DNA from: Saccharothrix longispora
Lineage (GTDB): Bacteria; Actinomycetota; Actinomycetes; Mycobacteriales; Pseudonocardiaceae
Length of the DNA: 64,000 nt
Reading direction: 5' to 3'
NCBI RefSeq assembly: GCF_030852425.1
Contig: NZ_NSDM01000005.1
Location: 248,338-312,337, forward strand
Shown here: piece by piece, positions 34,343 through 42,995 of the stretch
Layout: every line of letters starts with the position of its first letter
Numbering within the stretch: position 1 is the first letter of the stretch
The notes under the pieces: model-generated
What the model saw: the letters and a program-made list of their open reading frames with translations, nothing else
Told to the model about the DNA's origin: nothing
Databases searched by the model: none
Position numbers and translations under genes: made by a program

Positions 34343-34558
34343 CGGCGCCGGCGGTCGGCGCGCGCCCGGGCGCGGCGGGCGTCGTCGGTCCGGTGGTGGA
34401 GCCGCACCGCTGACCTGCCCCGACGCCGGTGGGCGGGGGCGTCGGACGGTTCGGGGTCGACGACGTCGGAACCGGCCCGGGAACGCCGCGGGCGTCGAGC
34501 GGCAATCAACTGCGTGCGAACCGAGAGCGCCCCGGCGGCGCAAAGAGGGAGTCCCCCG

Positions 34559-35095
34559 GTGGACGGACCCGGGACGGGCGGTCTGGACGGCCCCGAGGCG
34601 TTGGCCTCCTGGTACGACGCCCACGCCCGACCGCTGCACCACTACCTGGCGCGGCGCGCGGGGACGCAGGTGGCCGACGACCTGGTGGCGGACGTGTTCC
34701 TGGTCGCCTGGGAGCGGCGGGCGAGCTTCGACCCCGGCCGGGCCGGGCCGCGGGCGTGGCTGTACGGCATCGCGACCAACCTCCTGCTGCGCCACCGGCG
34801 CACCGAGGAGACCCGGTTGCGGGCGTGGGCGCGTGACGGCGCCCGGCGGTCCACCCAGGACGAGGTGGCCCACCGGGCGACCGAGAGCGTCGACGCGGAC
34901 GTGCGCGTGCGGCGGATGGCCGAGGCGATCTCCGGGCTGCGGGCGGAGGAGCGCGACGTGCTGCTGCTCGTGGCGTGGGCCGGGCTGACCACGGCGGAGA
35001 TCTCGGAGGCCCTCGGGGTGCGGGAGCAGACGGTGCGGACGCGCCTGCACCGGGCCAGGACGAAGCTGCGGACGAAGGAGGCGCTCGATGGGTGA
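34559..35095 (+). CDS. ECF-type RNA polymerase sigma factor
   Basis: A 178-aa sigma factor with region 2 (FASW-like ALASWYDAHARPLHHYLARR, DDLVADVFLVAWERRASFDP, RAWLYGIATNLLLRHRR) and region 4 (LRAEERDVLLLVAWAGLTTA then EISEALGVREQTVRTRLHRA). AGAGGGAG lies ten bases before GTG 34559, favoured over GTG 34514. Its stop overlaps the start of the CU044_5270-type gene by eight bases. This pairing is very common in actinomycetes and implies that the downstream membrane protein controls the sigma factor in place of a standard anti-sigma factor. Confidence 0.88.
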   Translation: MDGPGTGGLDGPEALASWYDAHARPLHHYLARRAGTQVADDLVADVFLVAWERRASFDPGRAGPRAWLYGIATNLLLRHRRTEETRLRAWARDGARRSTQDEVAHRATESVDADVRVRRMAEAISGLRAEERDVLLLVAWAGLTTAEISEALGVREQTVRTRLHRARTKLRTKEALDG

Positions 35096-36134
35096 CGACG
35101 AGTTGGACCCGGTGGTGCGGGCCGTGCGCGCGGACGTCGCGCCCATGACCGAGGAGGACTTCGCCGCCACCCGGGCGAAGGTGCTGGCCCTGGCCACGAG
35201 GCCGCGGACGGCGGACCAGTCGGCCGGGCAGGCGGCGGTCGGACAGGCGGCGGGGCGGTCCCCGCGGCGCTGGTGGGGCGTCGCGGCGGGGTTCGGCGTG
35301 CTGGCCGCCGCCGGGGTGTTGGCCCAAGCGGTGCTGGGCGGGCCGGCTCCCGCGACCGCCGAGGCCGCGCGGGCCATGACCGGGGCCGCCGACGCCATCA
35401 CCACCAGTGATCCGGTGCTCGGTCCGGGCCAGTACCGCTACACGGTCACGCGCGGGCGCTCGGCCGTGCTCCGGGACGCCGGCGGCACCCGGTTCCGGTG
35501 GCTCGACGAGGAGGTGCTGGAGAGCTGGGTGCCCGCCGTCGAGGGCGAGGAGTACCTGGTCAGGCCGCAGGAGACCGATCGGCGGGACTGGCTGGTCGGC
35601 ACGGAGGAACAGGCCCGCGCCGCCGGGGTGCGGTTGGAGCCGACGCCCCAGGCGGAGGTCCGCGGGCGGTGCGACCGGACGTGCCGGGAGGAACCGGGCA
35701 CGTGGCAGGCGCCCAACGAGAAGTTCCTGACCGGACTTCCCCGTGAGCCGGAACAACTCCTGCGGCGCCTGCTCGACGACAGCCGGGGACGCGGGTCGAG
35801 CGAGAGCCAGGAGGTCCTGGTGTACGCCGCCGACCTGCTGCGCAGTGGACGGGTGCCGGCGGACCTGCGGGCCGCGCTGTTCCGGGCGCTGGCGCTGTTG
35901 CCGGGCTTGGAGGTCGCCGACCGCTCGGCCAACCTCGACGGCCGGAAGGGCGTCGCCCTGGCGGTCACCGACGGCGAGGCGCGGCAGGAGGTGCTCGTCG
36001 ACCCCGCCACCGGCGAGTTCATCGGCGAGCGCCGGGTGCTGACCGAGCCGGACGACTCGCTGCCGGCGGGCACGGTCGTGTGGTCCAGCTCGGTGGAGAC
36101 GGCGGTCGTGGACGGGCTCGGCGCACGCCCCTGA
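35088..36134 (+). CDS. CU044_5270 family membrane protein, probable partner of the ECF sigma factor
   Basis: A 348-aa protein: a cytosolic N-terminus (VRADVAPMTEEDFAATRAKV), one span (WWGVAAGFGVLAAAGVLAQA) at about 63-82, and a large extracytoplasmic domain with GQYRYTVTRG, EYLVRPQETDRRDW, a CDRTC pair and the terminal VLVDPATGEFIGERRVLTEP. The layout is that of the CU044_5270 family, always next to ECF sigma genes. It is translated from an ATG inside the sigma gene end. A sensing or anti-sigma role is inferred from position only. It ends at an 18-bp hairpin. Confidence 0.8.
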   Translation: MGDDELDPVVRAVRADVAPMTEEDFAATRAKVLALATRPRTADQSAGQAAVGQAAGRSPRRWWGVAAGFGVLAAAGVLAQAVLGGPAPATAEAARAMTGAADAITTSDPVLGPGQYRYTVTRGRSAVLRDAGGTRFRWLDEEVLESWVPAVEGEEYLVRPQETDRRDWLVGTEEQARAAGVRLEPTPQAEVRGRCDRTCREEPGTWQAPNEKFLTGLPREPEQLLRRLLDDSRGRGSSESQEVLVYAADLLRSGRVPADLRAALFRALALLPGLEVADRSANLDGRKGVALAVTDGEARQEVLVDPATGEFIGERRVLTEPDDSLPAGTVVWSSSVETAVVDGLGARP

Positions 36135-36156
36135 CCCCCGGACGGCCGTGCTTCCG

Positions 36157-36193
36157 GACGGCCGTGGTCACCGGACCGGTGACCACGGCCGTC
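36157..36193. terminator. Strong hairpin terminator after the ECF operon
   Basis: An 18-bp perfect stem (36157-36174 with 36176-36193), centred on one base, lies 22 bp after the stop codon. The 13-mer CCGGACGGCCGTG also occurs twice at 36138 and 36155, so part of the arm is duplicated. The next 200 bp to the kinase gene show no gene. Confidence 0.7.
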
Positions 36194-36396
36194 GGAGCGT
36201 TCCGGCGCTGTTCCTCCGCGAGGCCGAGGACAGCGCGTTCCCGCTCCGCGGCCCGGCGCGGAGGAACCTCGACGCCGGCCAGGTCGAGCCGGTCGTCCTC
36301 GCGGGCGTGCGCGCTGGTGGACCGGAACGGGCCGGGGTCGCGGTGGTCGACGTCGTGGACCCGCACGGGCGACGACCCCGCTGCCCCGTGACGGGG

Positions 36397-37944
36397 TCAG
36401 GGCAGGGTGTCGACGGGGGAGCCGGGCGTGCCCACCCCGGACTCCCCGGTGCCGGACTCCTCGGTGGCCGTGGTGCTCGGCTCCGGCGCGTCGGTGGTGG
36501 GCTCGGTCACGTCCGACGACGTCGGGGGTTCGCTGCTCCCCGGCTGGTCCGGCGTCGAGGACGGCTCCCCGGACGGCTCCCCGGACGGCTCGCCGGAGGG
36601 CTGCGGGGCGGTGGTGGTGGTCGGCTGCGGCTGCGCCTGGGTCGTGTCCACCGGCGCGGTCGGCTCCTCCGTCGCGACGGTGGTGGGGGCCACCACGGCG
36701 TCGGGACCGGCGTCGTCCTGCCCGCCGACGAGGGAGTGCACGGCGGGTTCCGGCGCGGGCGTGCCGGGCTGGGTGGTGCCGGTGCCCCGGTCGGTGGCGT
36801 CGGTCGGCGTCGAGGTCGCGGGGTCGGCACCCGGCAGCACGGCCAGCGTGATGGCGAAGGCGCCCACCAGCGACGCCGCCGCGGCGAGGAACTTGGTCTT
36901 CGGCAGGTGCCACGAGGTGACCGACCGCGCGGGCATCGTCCGCTCGGCCGCGCGCGACGCCCGCTCGACGGACGGCGTGGTCCGCCCGGCGGGACGGGCG
37001 GGGAGCACGGCCAGCCCGGCGTGGAGTTCGGCGACGTGCACCGGCAGGTCTTCTCCCCCGTGCAGTTCCCGCGCGCACTCCTCGGCGGTGGGGCGCCGGT
37101 CCGGGGTCAGGTCGGTCATCGAGGTCAGCAGGGCGGCCAGGTCGGCGGGCACCTCCGGCGGCACCGCGGGCGACCGGTGCAGGCGGGCGACGGCGGTCTC
37201 GACCTCGCTGCCCTCGTACTCGCGCCTGCCGGTGAGGCATTCGAGCAGTACCAGGCCGAGGGCGTAGACGTCGGCGGCGTGGCCGACGTCGGTGCCGAGC
37301 ACCTGCTCGGGGGCCAGGTAGGCGGCGGTTCCGATCATCTGGTCGTCGCGGGTGAACCGGGTCGTGCCGGCCAGGTGCGCCAGGCCGAAGTCCGCGAGGT
37401 ACGGCTGGCCGGCCTCGTCGAGCAGGATGTTCGACGGCTTGACGTCGCGGTGCACCACCCCGTGGGCGTGCACGTAGGCCAGCGCGGCGGCCAGGGTCGC
37501 GCCGAGCCGCCGCACGTCGTCGGCGGGGAGGGGCCCGTTCGCGACGAGGTCGCGCAGCGTCTGCCCCTCGACCAGGTGCAGCACGACGAACGGCGTGCGC
37601 CCGCTCGTGCCGGCGTCGTAGACGCGGACCAGGCCGGGGTGGGAGAGCCCCGCCAGCGTCCGCACCTCGTTGTCGAACCGCCGCGCGGCGTCGAGGTCGT
37701 CGTGGGGGCGGAACACCTTGATCGCGACGTGGCGCCGCAGCAGCACGTCCCACCCGCGGTGGACGTCGGCCATGCCGCCCGCGCCCACCGCCTCGTCCAA
37801 CCGGTACCGACCCGCCAGCAGTTCGGCGGCGGCGAGCGGGTTCGCCGTCGCATCCTCCGGACCTGGGATGTGCACACCACCGTGTGCCCAGGTCGTCGCC
37901 GGCGCAAACCAGCCCGGCCGTCCCGGCAGGGCGTCGGGGATCAC
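36397..37944 (-). CDS. Membrane Ser/Thr protein kinase, PknB-like without PASTA domains
   Basis: A 515-aa eukaryotic-type kinase. Kinase domain (about 48-300): Gly loop VGAGGMADVHRGWD, Lys in HVAIKVF, catalytic HRDVKPSNIL, DFG in LADFGLAHL, activation end IGTAAYLAPEQ. One span (FLAAAASLVGAFAITLAVLP) at about 360, then about 130 extracellular residues rich in Thr/Pro/Ser with three SGEP repeats, coded by ggacggctccccg-type DNA repeats. No PASTA or sugar-binding domain, so the signal is unclear; the tail probably crosses the wall. GTG 37944 overlaps the stop of the upstream gene by four bases. Confidence 0.88.
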   Translation of the reverse strand: MIPDALPGRPGWFAPATTWAHGGVHIPGPEDATANPLAAAELLAGRYRLDEAVGAGGMADVHRGWDVLLRRHVAIKVFRPHDDLDAARRFDNEVRTLAGLSHPGLVRVYDAGTSGRTPFVVLHLVEGQTLRDLVANGPLPADDVRRLGATLAAALAYVHAHGVVHRDVKPSNILLDEAGQPYLADFGLAHLAGTTRFTRDDQMIGTAAYLAPEQVLGTDVGHAADVYALGLVLLECLTGRREYEGSEVETAVARLHRSPAVPPEVPADLAALLTSMTDLTPDRRPTAEECARELHGGEDLPVHVAELHAGLAVLPARPAGRTTPSVERASRAAERTMPARSVTSWHLPKTKFLAAAASLVGAFAITLAVLPGADPATSTPTDATDRGTGTTQPGTPAPEPAVHSLVGGQDDAGPDAVVAPTTVATEEPTAPVDTTQAQPQPTTTTAPQPSGEPSGEPSGEPSSTPDQPGSSEPPTSSDVTEPTTDAPEPSTTATEESGTGESGVGTPGSPVDTLP

Positions 37945-38579
37945 TCCCGGCGGGTCGTCGGCCGTCGGGAGCGGGGTGCGATGACGCGCCGGCGGGCCGG
38001 CAGGGGCGGTGTGGCGATGCCCTCCGCGCCCAGGAAGTCCCGCTGCCACCGCGCCGAGCGGCGGGCGTGGCGCCGCACCAGCACGGCGGCGGCGAGGCGG
38101 CACGCCAGGGCGGCCACCATGACGACCCGCGCGAGGGTCCCCTCGGGCCAGACCCGGACCAGGACCGCCACGACCAGGGTGGTCAGGAGCAGGTCGCGCA
38201 GCGCGGCCACCACCGCGATCCAGTGGGGCGCCGCGGCGTCGACGCGCAGGACGGCCAGGGTGTCGGCCTCGTCGGGGCCGTGCTCGCGGAACCGCGCGGC
38301 CTCCCGCGCGCGTCGGCGGGCCTCGCGGACACCGTCGACGACCGTGTTGAAGCCGGTGATGCCGACCACGACACCGGCGGCGCTGGTGATCCACCGGTCC
38401 GGGCCCAGGAGCGTCGCCGCGACCGCGGCGAGGAGGTCCAGCACGCCCGCCGCCACCGCGAGTCGCAGGTCGTGCCGGCCGGGCAGGGTCCGGGGGTCCG
38501 CCGGGGCCGGCGACGGGCGCAGCGCCACCATGTTGACCACCTCGTCACGCGCCCGCCGGACGTCGTCGTCCACCGCCAC
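37941..38579 (-). CDS. Hypothetical membrane protein coupled to the kinase gene
   Basis: A 212-aa protein with about four spans: LRLAVAAGVLDLLAAVAATL, WITSAAGVVVGITGFNTVVD, LRDLLLTTLVVAVLVRV and VVMVAALACRLAAAVLV, and a basic C-terminus. No known motif is visible. Its stop codon overlaps the kinase start (GTGA), so both are made together and the protein may be a kinase substrate or partner. The start is one of two GTG codons (38579 or 38573). Confidence 0.68.
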   Translation of the reverse strand: MAVDDDVRRARDEVVNMVALRPSPAPADPRTLPGRHDLRLAVAAGVLDLLAAVAATLLGPDRWITSAAGVVVGITGFNTVVDGVREARRRAREAARFREHGPDEADTLAVLRVDAAAPHWIAVVAALRDLLLTTLVVAVLVRVWPEGTLARVVMVAALACRLAAAVLVRRHARRSARWQRDFLGAEGIATPPLPARRRVIAPRSRRPTTRRE

Positions 38580-38604
38580 CCCCGTGTGCTCGTCCCCGGC
38601 AGGC

Positions 38605-38636
38605 GGTTCCCCGCCCCGGTGCCGGGGCGGGGAACC
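38605..38636 (-). terminator. Hairpin terminator of the GntR-OsmC operon
   Basis: GGTTCCCCGCCCC (38605-38617) pairs perfectly with 38624-38636 around a 6-nt loop, six bases past the OsmC stop codon. Confidence 0.7.
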
Positions 38637-38642
38637 GGCGCG

Positions 38643-39113
38643 TCAGGCGTGCGCGACCACCGGCAGGTGCCGGACCGGGAAGGCGACCGAGTTCGCGATG
38701 AAGCACGCCCGGTGCGCCTGCTCGTGCAGCGACCGCGCCCGCTCGACCATGCCCGGTTCCGCGACGACCACCTCGGGCCGCAGCACGACCTCGGTGAACC
38801 GGCCGCTGCCCCCCGGTTCCTCGCGCATCACCCCGCTCGCGGAGTCCGCGTACCCGGTGACGACCACGCCGTCGCGGGCGCACAGGGCCAGGTAGGTGAG
38901 CATGTGGCACTGGGACAGCGAGGCGACCAGCAACTCCTCCGGGTTCCAGCGGTCGGGTGTGCCCCGGAACGCCGGGTCGGCGCTGCCGCGCAGCGGTTCC
39001 CTCCCGTCGACCAGCACGTCGTGGTCGCGGCCGTAGTCGCGGTAGCGGCTGGTGCCGGAGCCGGTGTCGCCGGTCCAGCGCACGGTGACCTCGTAGTGGT
39101 GTTCGCCGTTCAC
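38643..39113 (-). CDS. OsmC-family peroxidase-like protein
   Basis: A 156-aa OsmC/Ohr-family protein. The reactive cysteines sit in LLVASLSQCHMLTYLALCAR (the first) and HRACFIANSVAFPV (the second), both in helix-bearing contexts typical of thiol peroxidases that reduce organic peroxides; the pattern is closer to the general OsmC-like branch than to Ohr. The GTG at 39113 overlaps the stop of the GntR gene by four bases. The two form an operon, so a peroxide- or metabolite-responsive GntR probably controls it. Confidence 0.85.
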   Translation of the reverse strand: MNGEHHYEVTVRWTGDTGSGTSRYRDYGRDHDVLVDGREPLRGSADPAFRGTPDRWNPEELLVASLSQCHMLTYLALCARDGVVVTGYADSASGVMREEPGGSGRFTEVVLRPEVVVAEPGMVERARSLHEQAHRACFIANSVAFPVRHLPVVAHA

Positions 39114-39766
39114 TCCGGTGCTCCTCCGGGCTGGTCCGACAGGGTGGCCGCGGTGGCCAGGACGTGGTCGCGGGCGTGCGCGGAGGCCGCGTCGGGGTCG
39201 CCCGCGGTGATGGCCGCGATGAGGCGGCGGTGCTCGTCGTCCACGCGCACCGGCCTGGCGGGGGTGCCCGGCGCGGTCAGCGAGGCCCGGGTGGACACGA
39301 CGATCTGGTCCCAGATCCGCTCCAGGACGCCGGAGGCCACCGGGTTGTCGGCGAGCGCGGCGACGCACCGGTGGAACGCCCGGTTGTGCCGGGCGCCGGC
39401 GAGCAGGTCGCCCTGCCGGGTCGCCCGGTCGGCCAGGTCCGCGTGCTCGGTGAGCCGGGCGAGCGAGGCCGGGGACAGCTCGCCCGCCCGTTGGCGGCGC
39501 GCGGCGAGGTCGGCGGTCAACGCCTCCAGCGAGGCGCGCACGAGGTAGGCGTCGCGCAGCGCCTTGCCACCCAGCTCCACCACGGTGACCCCGCGTCGTG
39601 CGGCGCGGACCAGGCCGTCGCTCTCCAGGCGGCGCAACGCCTCGCGCACGGGGGTGCGGCTGACCCCGAGCCGGTCGCACAGCTCCTGCTCGGCGACCGG
39701 TCGCCCGGCCGGGTACGCGCCGAGGACGATCAGGTCCCGGAGTTCGTCATAGATCGACTTCACCAC
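39110..39766 (-). CDS. GntR-family regulator, FadR subfamily with FCD domain
   Basis: A 218-aa regulator. Winged helix at residues 1-70 (IYDELRDLIVLGAYPAGRPV, EQELCDRLGVSRTPVREALR, LVRAARRGVTVVEL) and an all-helical FCD ligand domain with metal residues in RHNRAFHRCVAALADNPV and DEHRRLIAAITAGD. FCD regulators respond to small organic acids. Two GTG codons in tandem start it, five bases after GAGGAGG. A CGTATGC-AAT-GTATACG palindrome lies directly upstream and overlaps the likely promoter, so it should repress itself and the OsmC gene. Confidence 0.88.
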   Translation of the reverse strand: MVKSIYDELRDLIVLGAYPAGRPVAEQELCDRLGVSRTPVREALRRLESDGLVRAARRGVTVVELGGKALRDAYLVRASLEALTADLAARRQRAGELSPASLARLTEHADLADRATRQGDLLAGARHNRAFHRCVAALADNPVASGVLERIWDQIVVSTRASLTAPGTPARPVRVDDEHRRLIAAITAGDPDAASAHARDHVLATAATLSDQPGGAPE

Positions 39767-39773
39767 GCCTCCT

Positions 39774-39790
39774 CGTATGCAATGTATACG
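39774..39790. promoter_or_regulatory. GntR (FadR-type) operator
   Basis: CGTATGCAATGTATACG is an inverted repeat with one mismatch, of the TGTATAC type bound by FadR-subfamily regulators. It sits seven bases ahead of the GntR start codon and is strongly AT-biased for this genome. The next 174 bp to the esterase gene show no gene. Confidence 0.6.
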
Positions 39791-39964
39791 AAGAGGGGGG
39801 ACCGTGTCGACGGCCGACGAGGCCGGCCGCCGCCGGCGGCAGCGCGGCCAGGAACCCGCGCATGGTCGCGGACCGCTTGGTCGCGGTGCGCCCCCCTCGC
39901 CCCTCGCCCCCCGGACCTCGCCCGTCCACGTCGACGCGGCCGAGTCGGTCGGGGAGGTCGGTGC

Positions 39965-41467
39965 TCAGGACAGGCGGGCCCAGAAGTCGAGGCGGTGGTC
40001 GGCCGCGTAGTCCGCGCCGCCGATCCGGTCGGGGGCCAGGGACTGGACGTGGCCGGTGCGCAGGCCGGGCCAGTCCGGCAGGTCCGGGTGGGCCGGGTCA
40101 CCGTGCGCGGCGAACGCGGTCCAGTACCGGTTCACCCGCTCGGCGAACCCGCGTTGCGCCGCCGACAGCGGCGGGCCGCCGGGGACGTCGAACTGGTAGG
40201 CCAGTTCGGCGGCGTGCTGGGCGCCGGTCGGCAGACCGGGCAGCGGCACGGGTGGCGGGGCGTCCGGGTCGGCGAACTCGTAGCACCAGGTGTCGGTGTG
40301 CTCGGCGAGCGCCCGGCCCAGTTGCCAGGTCGGCCATGCCCAGGCCCGGTCCGTGCAGACCCGCGCCCAGGCGAGGCCGGGTGTGGCGAAGCGGGCGGGC
40401 GGGTAGCGGGCGGCGACCTCGTCGGCCGCGTCGCCGAACGCCTCGGCCAGCAGTCGGGGGTAGTCCCGCGCGGTGACCGGGTTGCCGACCAGGTCGGCGA
40501 ACACCGCGACGAAGAACCTGGCCTCGTCGCGCGTGGCGCCCAGCAGGACCGGCACCCGGTGGAAGCGCCCGGCGGGCAGCGCGGACGCGGGCGACTCGGG
40601 CAGGACGTGGCCGCCGAAGGCCGGGCGGATGAAGGCGTCCGACGCCTGGAGCAGGTCGGCCACCGGGACGCGGCGGAGTCGGGCGAGTGCGGCGTGCGGG
40701 TCACCACCCGGCGCCGTCCAGCCGTGCTCGGCGGCGGTGGCCGCGCCGAGCCGGTCCAACTCGTCCGCCGGGGTCCACCTGGGCGGGAGCGCCGGGACAC
40801 CGGGGATGAGGGTGTGCGCGGGCGTGGGGGCGAGCACGGCGAACGCGCTCTGCAGGATCGCGCGGTGGAACAGGCCGGCCGACGCGGGCGCCACCAGGTG
40901 CGCCGCGACCATGAGCGCGCCGTAGGACTCCCCGGCCAGGGTCACGTTCGCCGGGTCGCCGCCGAACCGCGTGATCTCCCGGCGCACCCAGCGCAGCGCG
41001 GCCTGCTGGTCCTGGAGGCCGAAGGTGCCGCCGTCGGCGAGTCCGGGGTGGCCGAAGCAGGCGAGCACGCCGAGCCGGAAGCGGGGCGTCACGACGACGA
41101 CGTCGCCGGTGGTCGCGAGCCGCCCGGCGTCCCGGGTCGCGGTGCCGTTGGTCCCGCCACCACCGTGCAGCCACACCAGCACGGGACGGCCGGTGGTCGG
41201 GGTGTCGGGCACGGTGACGTCCAGCGTCAGGCAGTCCTCGTCGGTCGAGGTGACGTGGGCGAACGATCGGGTGGGCTGCGGCGCGTCCGGGCCGGGCGTG
41301 GTCGCGTCCCGGACGCCGGACCACGGCACGACCGGCGCGGGGGCGCGCCACCGCCGTTCCCCGACCGGGGGCGCGGCGTAGGGGATGCCCCGGAACGAGA
41401 GGTGCCCGTCGAGCCGGAGGCCGCGGACCTCTCCGCCGCCCAGCCGCACGGTGTCGGGCGGGCTCAT
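39965..41467 (-). CDS. Type B carboxylesterase
   Basis: A 500-aa alpha/beta hydrolase of the carboxylesterase B family. N-terminal GHLSFRGIPYAAPPVGERRW, VWLHGGGGTNG (oxyanion hole), nucleophile elbow TLAGESYGALMVAAHLV, acid region LLGATRDEARFFV, and the catalytic His near AFAAHGDPAHPDLPDWP. No signal peptide, so it is probably cytoplasmic. Substrates of such esterases are broad. The ATG at 41467 is used. Upstream lies the AT-rich inverted repeat CAATA-N6-TATTG (about 41500-41515), perhaps bound by the TetR protein coded next door on the same strand. Confidence 0.87.
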   Translation of the reverse strand: MSPPDTVRLGGGEVRGLRLDGHLSFRGIPYAAPPVGERRWRAPAPVVPWSGVRDATTPGPDAPQPTRSFAHVTSTDEDCLTLDVTVPDTPTTGRPVLVWLHGGGGTNGTATRDAGRLATTGDVVVVTPRFRLGVLACFGHPGLADGGTFGLQDQQAALRWVRREITRFGGDPANVTLAGESYGALMVAAHLVAPASAGLFHRAILQSAFAVLAPTPAHTLIPGVPALPPRWTPADELDRLGAATAAEHGWTAPGGDPHAALARLRRVPVADLLQASDAFIRPAFGGHVLPESPASALPAGRFHRVPVLLGATRDEARFFVAVFADLVGNPVTARDYPRLLAEAFGDAADEVAARYPPARFATPGLAWARVCTDRAWAWPTWQLGRALAEHTDTWCYEFADPDAPPPVPLPGLPTGAQHAAELAYQFDVPGGPPLSAAQRGFAERVNRYWTAFAAHGDPAHPDLPDWPGLRTGHVQSLAPDRIGGADYAADHRLDFWARLS

Positions 41468-41564
41468 CGGACGTGCCGCCCGGCGTGGCGTTGTTCCAAT
41501 ACAATCATATTGCCAACCTAGCAGCACGGTGCCGCTGCGGGAGAACGGATTCCCGAGGGCGAGG

Positions 41565-42185
41565 TCAGTCGCGCGCGCCGGGCCGCCCGGTGAACACCGA
41601 GTCGACGACCCGGCGCAGCACGTCGCGCGCCGGGAACGCGTCCGCGCCGGAGAGCACGAGCTGGTCGGCCAGGCCCTGCACGGCGGCGAGCACGGCGCGG
41701 GCCGCGAGCGCGGCGTCCGCGCCGGGGTCGACCTCGCCGCGCGCCACACCGCCGCGGATCACCGCCGTGACGTACCCGAGGAGGTCGCCGCCGGCCCGCC
41801 GGGCCACCTCGGCGAGACCCGGGTCGTGCAACGCCTGCGCCTGGAGACCCTGCCGGACGCGGTACTCGACGTCCCGCTCCGCGTCGAGCGGCAGCAGCTC
41901 CACCAGGCTGTCGAGCAGCACCTCGGCGGCCGGGAGGCCGGCGGCCTCGCCGTTGCGCACGCGGACCCGAACCCGCTCGCCCAGGCGGCCGGTGGCGTCG
42001 TCGTAGGCGAAGCGCAGCAGCACGTCCTTGCCGGCGAAGTAGTGCTGGATGAGCCCCACCGAGACACCCGCCTCGGCGGCCACCCGCGCGAAGGACGCGG
42101 CGGCGAACCCCTCCGCGGCGAGCAGGCGCTGGAACGCCCGCGCGATCTGGGCGCGACGCTGGTCGTGATCGGCGAGTCGCGGCAC
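41565..42185 (-). CDS. TetR-family regulator
   Basis: A 206-aa regulator with a TetR DNA-binding domain (RRAQIARAFQRLLAAEGFAA then FARVAAEAGVSVGLIQHYFA) and a helical ligand domain whose shape resembles BetI/TetR_C_6. The GTG at 42185 follows directly on GCGGAGT. An imperfect palindrome TAC-AGCC-GTA (42196-42205) lies upstream and may be its own operator. It precedes the carboxylesterase on the same strand (98 bp between) and may control it. Confidence 0.83.
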   Translation of the reverse strand: MPRLADHDQRRAQIARAFQRLLAAEGFAAASFARVAAEAGVSVGLIQHYFAGKDVLLRFAYDDATGRLGERVRVRVRNGEAAGLPAAEVLLDSLVELLPLDAERDVEYRVRQGLQAQALHDPGLAEVARRAGGDLLGYVTAVIRGGVARGEVDPGADAALAARAVLAAVQGLADQLVLSGADAFPARDVLRRVVDSVFTGRPGARD

Positions 42186-42252
42186 TCCGCTACCATACAG
42201 CCGTACTGGCACCGTCGTCCGACCGGCGCCACCCGCACCAGGAGACCGAGCC

Positions 42253-42624
42253 ATGCGCGCCAGCCTGCGTGACAGCCTCACCGCGGCCCTCAGGTCCCGT
42301 GACCGCGTCGCCGTCGCGGCGCTCCGCTCGGCCCTGGCGGCGATCGGGAACGCCGAGGCGGTCCCGCTCGACCGGCCGGCGGACGGCGTGCCCGCCGGCG
42401 TCACGGGCAGCGAGCACGTCGCCGGGGCCGCGGCCGGCCTCGGGGCGGCGGAGGCGGAACGCCGGCACCTCACCGAGGCCGACCTGCGGTCGATCGTGGA
42501 GGACGAGGTGCGCGAGCGCTCGGTCGCCGCGCTGGAGTACGAGCGGCTGGGGCGCGACGACCTCGCCGAACGCCTCCGCGCGGAGGCCGAGGTGCTCGAC
42601 AGGCACCTGCGCCCGGCGCCCTGA
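42253..42624 (+). CDS. GatB/YqeY domain protein
   Basis: A 123-aa protein starting RASLRDSLTAALRSRDRVAV and continuing ALRSALAAIGNAEAV, the YqeY entry, with a tRNA-amidotransferase-like helical half (EADLRSIVEDEVRERSVAAL). It lacks part of the longer YqeY C-terminal domain, as do many actinobacterial short forms. Function is unknown; relation to GatB suggests tRNA or nucleic-acid binding. It is divergent from the TetR gene and ends two bases from the stop of the convergent YciI gene. Confidence 0.78.
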   Translation: MRASLRDSLTAALRSRDRVAVAALRSALAAIGNAEAVPLDRPADGVPAGVTGSEHVAGAAAGLGAAEAERRHLTEADLRSIVEDEVRERSVAALEYERLGRDDLAERLRAEAEVLDRHLRPAP

Positions 42625-42626
42625 GG

Positions 42627-42995
42627 TCAGGGCGCCGGGGGCAGGTCCTCGAACTCGACGACCTGGCGCACCTCGATCTCGACCTGCCCGAACAGCTCCG
42701 CGTACCGCCGGGCGCACTCGACGGCCGCCGCCCGGTCCTCCGCGTTGATCAGCAGGAAGCCGCCGACGACCTCCTTGGCCTCGGCGAACGGCCCGTCGGT
42801 CGCGGTGATCGCCCCGTCGGGTGCCTTGCGGACCCGTGCGCCGCGCTCGGACGGGTGGACGCCCTCGGCGCTGATCAGGACGCCCCGGTCGGTCCAGTCC
42901 CGGATGAACGCGCCCACCCGCTCGACGAACTCCGGGCTGGGGTCCCACACCTCCGGGGCGCTCTCGGCCAACCGGTGCATCATCAGAAACCGCAT
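42627..42995 (-). CDS. YciI-like protein (YCII-related domain)
   Basis: A 122-aa protein with the actinobacterial YCII/DGPF pattern: MRFLMMHRLAESAPEVWDPS, LISAEGVHPSERGARVR, and the DGPF-type loop TDGPFAEAKEVVGGFLLINA. These proteins often stand beside ECF sigma factors and may be small enzymes; no sigma gene is adjacent here. GAGGAG precedes the ATG by five bases. Confidence 0.85.
   Translation of the reverse strand: MRFLMMHRLAESAPEVWDPSPEFVERVGAFIRDWTDRGVLISAEGVHPSERGARVRKAPDGAITATDGPFAEAKEVVGGFLLINAEDRAAAVECARRYAELFGQVEIEVRQVVEFEDLPPAP

Noticed and set aside
36194..36396. Open frame on the plus strand after the ECF operon terminator
   Set aside because: No start signal and no family pattern; the stretch looks like an ordinary intergenic gap.
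39777..40010. 77-codon plus-strand frame beside the GntR gene
   Set aside because: Starts inside the GntR operator, has no ribosome site and gives an Arg/Gly/Pro-rich product.
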